A DNA stretch of 64,000 bases from Styela clava. Its lineage: Eukaryota; Chordata; Ascidiacea; Stolidobranchia; Styelidae. Location: assembly GCF_964204865.1 (NCBI RefSeq), contig NC_135251.1, positions 30,170,943-30,234,942 on the forward strand, read 5' to 3'. The notes under the pieces are model-generated. The model worked only from the letters and a program-made list of their open reading frames with translations, had not been told where the DNA came from and ran no database searches. The position numbers were made by a program, and so were the translations under genes. Within the stretch, counting starts at the first letter, position 1. Each line of letters begins with the position of its first letter. Positions 53,401 through 64,000 of this stretch are shown in pieces.

Positions 53401-56110
53401 GATACAACACGTACTTGAAAAAAGTAATCGCGTTGTCATCAGGTGGGTTCATATTCACGAAAGAAAATGCGCAACCAGTGTTAGCCACACTATGCAATGA
53501 GTAGATATTCATCAAGGAACAATTAATTATTGATTTGTGTCTCATGATTCAAAACGTCCGCAAACTACATCGTTTTCTGTGGGAGTGTATTATATCTTCA
53601 ACATATAAACCATATTTGGTGTAAAACGTAAACTAAAATTAACATTTGTATAGACGCACGATTCTCCTATATATAACCATTTGATTACACGATAAGTTTA
53701 TAATGAATGCATCGGCCCACCCATTGTTTCAATATCATAAGTTGTTGTCCGAACGGGATTAATTTTGTCAACCGAATAAAATTGGCTGAAATTGCAGAAA
53801 TTTTTCAGAAAAATTGTTGTTGTCATCGTGAATACCAGGCATGTACTTTCACCGCGGTCACGATCAAACGCATCATTGCGTTCCCAGCAGATGTTTTGAG
53901 AATACTATGAAAAAATTCATCCAGTTTACGATAATTCAAACAATATAATACAAAGTTATCTTGTGGTTTACTAAATTCTGATTTGTTCAAGTACGGGTTA
54001 TTACTTGATATTCGCATTCGCTATAACATTGAATATAATACTGATATAATTTTGAAATGAAACGTATTGCTAGTAGTTCTGCTTGACAGATGACTGCATT
54101 CAAGAGCCTGCGGCAGTCGCTATGTCAGTATTATTATGTCGAATTACCATTACATACCATTATAAACATTCACTCGTGCAACAACAAATTTACAATAATT
54201 CAGCCTGAAAAAATTATGGGGAGTGGGGTATTCGGGACGTAAGACAGATTGACGACGGTGGGAACAAGAAAGTAGCTCAACTTTCTATTGAGTGATAACA
54301 TAGGGGTAATTATTGCTAGCGATTTTTTTTGTCTTCAGCGACCTTAAGATATATGGCCTAATTCATTAACAAGATATATAAGTTTATCATTCAAATATAA
54401 CTGCACGACATATCTCATAGGATACAAATCAGTGAATTTATCATCCTGGGAAAATCTGGCGGATGATTAGCATAGCTGCTGAACGAGTTTAGTGATGGTA
54501 TTGGCATTAGCTGATTATCATGCATTAAATGGTACAACAGATTTATTTCGCCCCCAAGGCTGCAACGCCTATGAACTTTCCTTTTATCAAAACCCTGGCA
54601 CGCACTTCTTCTGAAACTGATAATCGACTGAAAGTTTATTTTCAGAAATGACAAACGAGTTGTAAACATTGAAGCGCGGGAATAAGACCACAACAAACCA
54701 CAATAAACACGCAATTACACAATTAATCCATTTCATCAACCAATCACGTAATTTACGCCTTGTATTTGTTGACAGTTTACCGTAGATGACAGTGCATAAT
54801 ACCGCAAGCAGGAGTGAGGCTGACGAATCTACATATTCGCCCAACTTGTTTAACTATACATAAATACCTCGAAGCAAAAGTCAGAGGTTCAAAATCCGCA
54901 AAGCGGATCAACCCATGTAGACATATAATCACGACTACAGCAAGCGTTTTATTTTTAGTTCGGGATAGATTCAAACCACAGAAAAGGTCGTATATTACGG
55001 CAGTGTGATAAGAATTGTTTGTTTCCATTTAAATGATTTATTAGTGTTGGTTCGATAGTGAAATTTCATCGACTTTCCATTTCTATATTCCCTCGATCAC
55101 TAAAATCCAACGCAATATTTTTCACCGTGTGATACATGCATTTGAGCTGTTAGGCCAAACATAAATTCCATGCTCATGACTTAGTTTTTTTTTCAATTTA
55201 ACAAACACACTCTGAGTCAAAGAGTGTTTGCAAAATGGAGTGATTCAGTCTTGTTTTTTCAGTCCAAATAAATATGTTTTCACCAAGAAGTATACGGTAT
55301 AGTGGGTTTATCGTAGATATTTTTCAATCAGAAAAACCTGTGCAAATACGTAACGAAAATGTGTCACAGGTTTTGGTTATGTACACTTGTTTATCAAAAG
55401 TAGGTGAGGTCGGAAATATTGGTTGCAAAGTGAAATCAATCGTGCGAAATATAGTTGCGAAATTACGCATTTTTTGCTAAATGATATATATCTACAAGTT
55501 AATAATACGATATGACAACCCAAACAAGCGATTTCCAGTTTTCTAGGTTTTCAAGAAATTATTTAATGAATTCAGCTCATTATTTCCAAAAAAAGCCAGA
55601 ATTGCGTGTTTATTTTTCATAATATTTAATTTCAATAAATTGCATAAAAGTAAAAAGAAATAAATTATTTTATGAATAAGTTAAAACATTTAAAAAACGA
55701 GAATAAATACTAAAAAAGGCAAATATAATGCGTAACATAAAGAAGCAGTGAATTGAAGAAACGACGCAATACAGTAACCACAGGCAAAACGATAATACCG
55801 TTAAAATTAAGTAAACAAAACTAATAACATGAATTTAGGCGTACCTCAGAACCACAGCAAGCTGGTTTGAAACAATATACCTGCTGCCTTTAATCGTAAA
55901 ATTAAATTCGTAAAATTAAAAAAGAAGTTCATAGATTGATACCTCGTACGTTCTGCAGAAAATTATGCACATATCAATGAAAAAGTAGCATAGCATGGCA
56001 AACATAGTTGGAAAATAGGTCAAAAAGTCGTTACCCGGTATCGTGAACATGTTTTTTATGAACATTCTGTTTCGATGATCGTGATGAACTTGTCATAATG
56101 TCAGAATACT
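50476..56110. other. Intergenic region between Kir and P450 genes
   Basis: The two genes converge here, so their 3' untranslated regions lie at the ends of this stretch. I see short frames only. The plus-strand 50966-51238 (90 residues, Tyr/Trp-rich) is the most protein-like on the plus strand. The minus-strand 54844-54587 (85 residues) has two hydrophobic segments that could span a membrane. Neither matches a family I know. No transposon termini or RNA genes were recognised. Confidence 0.4.
54587..54844 (-). CDS. Unassigned 85-residue frame with two hydrophobic segments
   Basis: I do not recognise it. Residues about 10-22 (SLLLAVLCTVIYG) and 39-56 (WINCVIACLLWFVVVLFP) are hydrophobic and separated by a basic loop (NTRRKLRDWLMK), a pattern compatible with a small two-pass membrane protein. 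No splice evidence or neighbouring exon supports it, and similar frames arise by chance in AT-rich DNA. Confidence 0.15.
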   Translation of the reverse strand: MGEYVDSSASLLLAVLCTVIYGKLSTNTRRKLRDWLMKWINCVIACLLWFVVVLFPRFNVYNSFVISENKLSVDYQFQKKCVPGF

Positions 56111-59100
56111 TCAATTTTCATTGAGTGAAATGAACGAAAATTTAGCAGGCTTGTCAGCGCAGTTGAATAAACGAACTTGAACTCCCATGTCTTCGTGATG
56201 ATATTCGACCCGAAAGTTTTGCAGAATACCTCGAATCAGCAAATCAAACTCTTGTTCAGCAATTCTGCGTCCAGGACATTGTCTTGCACCATGACCAAAT
56301 GGCGTGAATACAAACTGCTTCTTACATCTGTTGGGAAAATAAGTAATAATTAAATTATTCATATTTGGAGTGATATTTATTTTAGAATGGTAAGTTAATA
56401 GTATACGAATTCGGATTTTTTTTTATTCTTTACCGCGATTTTACTTTAATTGTGTACATTCCAAAACATTCTTTTTACATAATAAGATAAACTTTGCCTT
56501 GAAGAATCAATGTAACAATAGTCGTAAAGAATATCTATCTTACCTCTCAGATGATGCTCGATCAGCCCAACGATCTGGAATGTATTCTTCCGCTTTTGGA
56601 AAATAGTCCTCAGTCTTCAGATGCATGAGATGTGGCGTATATCGAACAGTTGTGCCAGATGGTATTTGATACCCTGAGAGGACAATATCCCGATTTGTTT
56701 TACGCATGTTGACGTAGGTTAACGGATGAAGACGCAACGCTTCTACAACACAAGCTCTCAGATATCTTGCGCTTTTTGTATTTGTACCGGAAAGTCCATT
56801 CTTCTCATCTTCAAAGATGAGCTGTCGAAGTTTTTCTTGACAATTTTTGTTTCGGGAAAGTTCATAAAGTGTGAACGTTACAGCATTTGAACTTGTGTCG
56901 ATTCCTCCCGCCAACAGTTCAAGACATAATGTTAAAGATTCGTCGCGTTTTAAGTCAGATTTTTCCAGTAAATGCTCCAAGAAACTAAGAGCCTTTGAAG
57001 GATTGGAAGATGTCGTAGATGTCGATTGACAATTTTTTGCGCTTTCTATTTCTTTTAGTTTCCTGAAATTGCAAAACGTATGATAATTATGAACAAGAAA
57101 AATTTAAATTGAAATGGATTAATTGTAATAAAATTAGTTTACGGGACACGCTACACAGACAGTTTAATAACTGAACCTGGATTTCATAACGTACATCGTT
57201 GAAGACGATTTAAATAATAAAACTTCACTTACTTATCTACATAATGGCCTGCAGCTTCAAATTCATCTTTTTGGGATTGACAAAAAATCTTCCAATCTCT
57301 TGTTTTCCACAATTTCCACACAGGGGCGCTGAATGTTAATCTGGCACCGTAATCAAAAAATATATCCATGGCTTTCCGTAATCTCTCTGCCACTGGATCA
57401 GCTTTCTTTTCCCCGTCTTTGGTTATCAATCCGAGCCTGGATAGAGTGTGAGTCAGTGTTAAATACAATATTGTTATTGAAATTGCTTTCTGGGATATGA
57501 GTCATCTACGAAATGATACTGGATTTTCGCAAGATTTCGGTTTCAAAAGCTAATCGAATGTTTGTTTGTGCTATCATATTCAAAATATGCTTAGTTTGCT
57601 TTGGTTCTTAGAATCGCAGCTTCGCATAAATCACCCGTTTTGAAATTCGCGAATCGATTCCCTCCTTAAACGTTTTGTAATACGACGTCAAGTCTGAACA
57701 TGCAATGCTGCATGTTGAAATTACAATATTTCTAAGATGATGTAACTGGAAATCTCCCTTTTGCAACTATTTATTCGATATACTTAACAAATATAATACA
57801 ATAGATAATATTTCCTATATACCTTGTATCAAGCAAGATCACTGCCACTGATTCGAGCGCCCATCTATTCAACCAAACTTCAAAATCTTTTATTTCTCCT
57901 GTTTTTGTCGATTTTTCTGTTTGTATGAAGTCGATGAAATCATCAGCAACTTCTTTTTGGGCGGGCAAATATGTTCGGACAATATTTGGTCTCATGACAG
58001 CCGAGTTTACTGCTCCTCGCAGTTTACCCCATTCCTCTCCTGTCAATAAATTTTATATTGAAATTTTCGTTTTATTCACCAAAGAAGTGATGTAAAATTT
58101 GTAAGAGTTTCACAATGACAGTATTTTACCTTGTAGAGCGGTAATTCCGACCGGATAACCACCTTGTTTTCTGCTTTCAACGATGGCGTCTATGTGTGGA
58201 CGACATGGTGCCGCACCTTCATTGTGTATTAAAACTTCTACATCGCTTGGATCTGAGATATAAACAAACTCTTCCGACAAGAACTTCTCTCGAAAAATTT
58301 TTCCAAATCTAAAAACAAGAAATACACCTAATTTCGCATTGTAAATGGAGTGGATCTATCTTGCTTTCGTGTACCATTCCTGGTGGCATAAGCGTTTAAT
58401 GAAAAAGAATAAAAAAAAAAATACAACTAAACTTACTTTGAATGACGAGAAAGAAGAGCCTTGTGAAACTGTCGCGGTGAAAATGGTCCCAGAAAGGTGT
58501 AATCGAGAACGGACCCAAGCAACGGTAAACCCCGCGGGCCAGGTATGTCAGAATACGCTCTCGTGTTTGATGACACCGTCGTGCCGTAGTCAGTTTTGCT
58601 AAAGTTTTTGAGAAAATTTAGGAGCCGTTTTCTCCCATTTCTCTTCGTGTCGTGATATGTTGTTATAAGTTGTTTCATGGAAGTGACAATTGTCTCGGAC
58701 GAAGAGTCTGCCGGCTGCGAGATCACATCTCCGCGACTGTTTACATGTGCTGCGGATAAGTCGTGTTCGCCATAAGCAGCACGTTTCTGACCAAATACGG
58801 CGTGAAATGGACACCTCGACACATTTTCTGTAGACAATGTAGCTGCTTGACTAGATCTCCTCCTGTTTTGAACGTCTACGCGTGAATCGTCAGTCTTTAC
58901 CGCTACATTTCCTTGACTTTTTACTGCCATTTTAAAATGGGTTTCGGGATGAAACTTCCTTACCGGCGTCGCTTGTTGCAGTACACTTTTACCCAGGTAT
59001 GGTTCTCCCCACGCGGTAGCTAATGTTAAACTTTGCCGTCTCTTCCCTGTTGATATCATTCTATTTTGTCGTTCGCTGCCATATTTTGATCGCAAATTTT

Positions 59101-59176
59101 TTGTTGCAGACATGTAATTTTCTCTTTTACCATGGGCGAATAATCGCTTCTGGCATGATGTCAGACATCGAGACAT
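56111..59176 (-). CDS. Mitochondrial-clan cytochrome P450 with extended N-terminus (6 exons)
   Basis: A heme-thiolate monooxygenase of 691 residues. Exons are 59176-58437, 58308-58130, 58039-57823, 57436-57233, 57062-56544 and 56327-56111, all GT/AG and frame-consistent. Residues 1-50 are rich in Arg, Lys and Ser with almost no acids, as in mitochondrial import sequences. IPGPRGLPLLG is at 211. The I-helix oxygen-binding AGGIDT is at 498-503, and ExxR is Glu554-Arg557. PDRW follows, then the heme loop FGHGARQCPGRR with Cys637 as iron ligand. The K-region and C-terminus resemble mitochondrial clan members (CYP10/11/24/27 types), which take electrons from adrenodoxin and often act on sterols. 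The substrate is unknown. The N-terminal part before IPGP is about 210 residues, far longer than in known members. The first ATG of the frame was used. Confidence 0.93.
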
Positions 59177-62100
59177 AATCGCCGTGAATCGTTGATGACG
59201 ACGATAATAAAATTATTACGATTAGTACAAGAATCAAGTTTGTCATACAAGTCATCGACTGTAAATAGTCTGACTGTACCATATTCTTCGCTTTATATAG
59301 TTACGATTTTCGGGAAAAAAGGGAACTTGAGATATATCACAAATAAATATATGTTGTCTGGATATATATCATATTCTTTTATAATTCCGAGCGTTCGGCG
59401 ACATTGCCGAAAAAATTCAGCAAAATTTAAGTCGATTTTTATGTTACAGCTTTTTATAATCGAAACTAAAAACTGAATATAACGGCGTGCAAAATAACAA
59501 CACACTAGATGTGCATGTTTTGCTCAAATCGTGTTTGACTGGACGTGGATCCGAGGTTATACCTATATATATATCCTTGATTTTCAAACTTTGACTTTGA
59601 ATATAAAAATGCTTCAAAAGAGCATGAATAATCTGCTAATGTCACGCTTGCTTTAAGCATTGTTTTTATTTTTATTCAAAATTGCCCCCAAAATTTAAAT
59701 ATCTAACAAAGCTACGTGTTGACAACGTAAGATCGATGAAAACGACTTCTAAACTTGTAAAGAGATACGTTTCATAAACTACTTAGGCATTTAATGGCAT
59801 AAATTATTTGGCTGGAATTTTATTTACATTTTATGAACGTGCAATTAATTATAAGTTGAACAACCTAAAACGTTTTGATGGGGAAATTAGTATATAATGT
59901 TCATACCTCAAAGATGATAGCATAAACATCAGATTGGACTAGAATTTAGAATTTTACTGGTCGATTTCTGACTTCAAAATATAATTCAATGAATGAATTT
60001 AAACGAGGTCATGAATATATTCATTTGATTTAATGGTATTCCTAAATCGCACAAGTTCATAAGGGTTGTCTTGTGCAAATAGCAATTACAAAAAAAGGCT
60101 TGATGTCGGTATTGATGTAGGTTATTGATAACCACTGTCAAATCACAGATGAAATAGCAAGCTAGGTATTCCGCAAAAGCCATTCAGATCCATCGATTTC
60201 TTTTTATTACGATGCGGTTGCACTTCAACATTCCATTTTGTGTTGTCATTCTGTTGATAACTCTTGTTTCGGTATCACAGAGAGTCTTGTAGTATTCCGG
60301 TTGGTTGTATATTGGAAGTTAATTTTCATTTAAAATCAAATTTAAATTTGAATTGATTCAAACAAATTTTGCTGAAGAAATGATTTCATTTTGTTACAAT
60401 TTGGTTTGAAAAATAGATATTAAATAGTACTTCATTGACAAAATCTAACTGTATGATTCCTAAGAGGAATATGTCAAGTAATCCGCAAGCACGTTCTCAA
60501 ATATTTATTTGAACTTTATCATCAGAGCGTTACAATTCAAATATCACAATAGTAGTCTAAATATTGCAATTTTGGGTTACTGAGTTCTAAGAAAATTCGT
60601 GACAAACAGAAATATAGTTACATTGACATATATATATGTAAGATTTATTAATATTTATTTGTATTTGAACAATTTTAATATTCGTTAAGCAAATATATTG
60701 ACAGACAAAACACAGCTAAAATATTCTTTACAATTTCACCCTAAAATTGTAAAATTTGTTCAAAACAAATTATAGGATGTAGCGAACCATGATATTATGT
60801 TAATAATAAGTTTTGGTAGCTAGTATTATCCAGATTTGAATACTCTATTGGGTTTAACATGGAATGATTGACTGCGTTATTGGGGAACTTGACAAAAAGT
60901 AAATACCAGAATGTTCATTGGTTACTTGCAAGTATTCTTTCAAACTGTACATTGTGAAGTCGCGAAAATGATCACTGCGTGTGCTCTTCAATAACATGTT
61001 GATGTAATGAATGTTACAACAAATCAAATATCTGCACTGTTCATTATATCAAATGTTGAGACAGATTGCGTATAAAGAGACCAAATATTCAATTTAATCG
61101 TACTTTATTAATACCATTTCAAATAAATGAAAGTGTTGTTTTCAGATGTATTTCTGCGCAACGTAACATAATCGTAACATAATCTTGTGTGGTTTATTAC
61201 AATTGAAGTTTTCTTTTGTTATCAGATAATTTGCATAAACCCAGCTTAATATACTACATTTATCATTTTTTTCTGAGAACTTCTAGAATTTCATGTTTGT
61301 GTCAGCACGAGCATGGGTTAAAAAGTCTCAAATATCAGAGGTAACAAACACAGCGCCACGCTAATATCCAAATTGGGTAAGTCACATTTAGCAATTTTGA
61401 GAAAAACGTAATAAATCTCCTAATGATATTGTTGTGCCATTTAGAGAAAATAATTTCCCATGGTTCAATTTTTTGATCGTATCTGGATTTTAAATTAATT
61501 TCCATGATGTAGGCACATGACATCATAATGGTGCACTGTGACTTACGCAGAAATGTGCCTATGACTTGGGGACATACGCAATTTTGCAACTTGGCTATAT
61601 CCTACCGTCTCGAAAACCAAACATTCGAATAACGTATGTAATTTACATTATCTACGATGTCTAATCCTCAAAACAGCTTATCTGTTTTAATAACATTATT
61701 TTTTCATGTTTGAAATGAATATTTCATCAATATACCGCGCTCTGTACACCCACCGAAAATAAAACTCTTCATAAATATTAAATATAAAAAATAAAATAGC
61801 AATGAATCTTTAAAAAAAAGCCAACCAATATGAATTGGACTCAGAAAGTGGATATCACAAGTGCCCACATTCCTATGCTGTAGTGTAAATTCAAATTTAT
61901 AAACACTAAGCTAGAATCTATGATGCAAAAACTCGAAAAATACTTTGCCGATATTAGTTTCGCTTTGTGAGGTCACAATAGTATGGTGGAATTTATTATG
62001 ACGAAACAATTGCAATAATGTTCACGTCACATAAATCTCCATTTTTACGCGTTTCCTTGGGATAAAATCTGAATTAACGGATATATGCGCAACATTACAT

Positions 62101-64000
62101 AAACAACTATTGTATATAAAACTCAAAACCGCCAAAAAGTGACTTACGCAATTCGGCTATTAGCCTGACGCGCAAGTCGATTAGTCGAGGTCATTAGAAT
62201 TGAAGTCAAGAAAGTTTATAGAACAATCTCAATCTTTTATTTCGCAAATCATATTCATAATTCTGAGTTAGTATTGTGCAGTTTTAATGTTCACTTATAC
62301 ATAGGGTTTTGTTTTTTATCAATATAAAAAAAAAATCGTGTTTTAAAACAAGGGCTTGTTTCAAATCATTTTTTTTCTGTATATTTTGTATTTTTCATTG
62401 AAATACCCCGTGCATCGCTGCGAAACTGCGCCAAAAACAAAAATTTTTTTTATTTTGACCTCTACACTATTGCGTACATTTATTGCCACTTTATATCTCC
62501 TCCAAAGTCATAAGATTTTACCCGGAATGTTTTAGACGAGATATGAGAGAGACGTTTTGAGTAGGAAAAATCATGAAAATTAGCTCGCGAGCCTACTACA
62601 AAAGCAATTTGATCAAGTGCAGCCCTTTGGCAAAACGAGTGGGTTGCGATAATGAAGAATATGCTTATATCGGCGGTAATCTACTGATATGAACGATGAG
62701 ACACCCTAACCTAGCCAATGTTAATTGTAAGAGTTCTCTGATGCAAAGACGCCACAACTCATCTGTTATGACGCCATAATATGGATTTCGGGGTCATGTA
62801 TTGACATTTTTCTCATAAAATGAAGTCATTGTTCCGGTTAATACTGTTCGGTTAATTTATGCTCATCACACTTTGTTTTTGAGGTTGAAGTGAGTTTTTC
62901 AAGGTTATACAAACTCATTTATTCGATTTCATTTTAATTTTCGTAAGGTGGTTTTATCGTAGCAGGGTCGTTCACGTAATGACTTAACGGTTGCGTCTTA
63001 CTGCGCCAACCACTTGAGCAGGTGTGCATGAGCCTCTATCGATATTTGTGGCGTTTTGAAAGATTTATTGCAAATAAGAAGCGCTTGGTAAGTTTTTACA
63101 TCCATTTTTCTTCAACCTATTTAATACAAAAAAATTAAATAGTACAGCCATTTTGAACAAAACAGGCAAAAAAACTCGATTTGAAACAATTGTTTTAAAA
63201 CAATTCTTTTCGAACAAATCCCTACTTATACAGCACTTGTATCAGGACTGGGGTCATGTGTGGTAATTGATTTTATGAAATTCATGCGCGAAAACGCGGA
63301 TTCGCATGGAAAACGTTAACAACCACATATCAGTTATATTATTAAGTCACAAACGTCGTAACAGCACTTTCATTTTAAATATATATTTTGTGGGTCAGTG
63401 GTTCACGCGTGCCTTAATCGTATTTATTCTGATAAAAATTATTAGGACATCGATAAATTTCATTTCAATTTGCAAAAAACATTCAAACTGAAAATCATTG
63501 CAAATCATTATTTCACCTATCATCCTAATTCGAAGTTTGTTGCTAATTAATCAATAACAAAAATCCAAAATTGGTCGTCTCACTATGCTCAAAACATTTT
63601 CGAGATCCTGGGATCTGGGATATATGCTACGTGTATAGAAGCTGCAGAAAACAACGATCCTATGTTGCAATAAGTGTTCTTGCGAAATTCATCTCAGAGA
63701 CGCGACATGTTTTGCGAAAATATTGCAACTTGATAAAAACCTGTTGTATATTACGTCAATAAATAGGCAATTTGACGCGGTACGCCCGAGAAATCGTGGG
63801 ATGCAGCATATGCAAACTCATAACCATCGACAACTAGGTAAGTCATGACGTCATCAGGAATTGTGTAAACATAAATCTTATCAAAATAATCAAACAGTTA
63901 GTGCCACTACTGATAACACAGTTGATAATATATTGTTGATTCAACGATTTGCCAACAAAATTTCTTATACAATGAATAATTAGAAAATTTGATAAAAAAT
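59177..64000. other. Upstream of P450; AT-rich, no gene seen
   Basis: The proximal part should include the P450 promoter and 5' leader, but no element stands out. Frames are all below 95 residues, without motifs. Two loosely similar patches containing GTGACTTACGCA (about 61549 and 62142) hint at a degenerate repeat. I see nothing else. Confidence 0.4.

Noticed and set aside
61549..62175. Two patches sharing GTGACTTACGCA and a nearby GGCTAT, possibly a direct repeat.
   Set aside because: Similarity outside the short shared words is too weak to call.

Overview
This is eukaryotic, almost certainly invertebrate-animal, nuclear DNA. It is AT-rich, genes are split into short exons by canonical GT/AG introns, and most of the window is non-coding or made of mobile-element remains. 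The gene families (FRMD8, a GIRK-like Kir channel, a mitochondrial-clan P450, a mucin-stalk trypsin-like protease) fit a metazoan. An invertebrate deuterostome such as a tunicate is my best guess, but the sequence alone does not settle the species.

Four gene models are frame-consistent across every splice junction. (1) A trypsin-like secreted serine protease lies on the minus strand, 15605-11917, in 8 exons. (2) An FRMD8 (Bili/iTAP) FERM-domain gene lies on the plus strand, 27625-37800, in 10 exons. (3) A GIRK-like inward-rectifier K+ channel lies on the plus strand, 44208-50475, in 8 exons. (4) A mitochondrial-clan cytochrome P450 with an unusually long N-terminus lies on the minus strand, 59176-56111, in 6 exons. 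A weak candidate Cys-rich secreted-protein locus lies on the minus strand at about 20.0-19.0 kb. The four solid genes do not form a pathway; they look like ordinary metazoan neighbours.

Mobile elements fill much of the rest. A nearly complete LINE with an intact 1003-residue EN/RT protein occupies about 22.3-27.06 kb. A second, broken LINE reverse transcriptase lies at 40.7-41.4 kb. A frame-broken ZBED5-like hAT transposase lies at 9.06-10.54 kb. One tRNA-derived SINE family is present in four copies, at about 14.0, 27.1, 28.1 and 34.4 kb. There are three short terminal-inverted-repeat elements, one with a perfect 8-bp target-site duplication at 15.8 kb and two packed side by side in intron 4 of the Kir gene.

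The region 1-8.7 kb has no supportable gene. It holds a relatively GC-rich island at 5.3-5.7 kb with three perfect TCF/LEF consensus sites, which looks like a regulatory element. The regions 16-18.9, 51-56 and 59.2-64 kb are AT-rich and show nothing I can assign with confidence.
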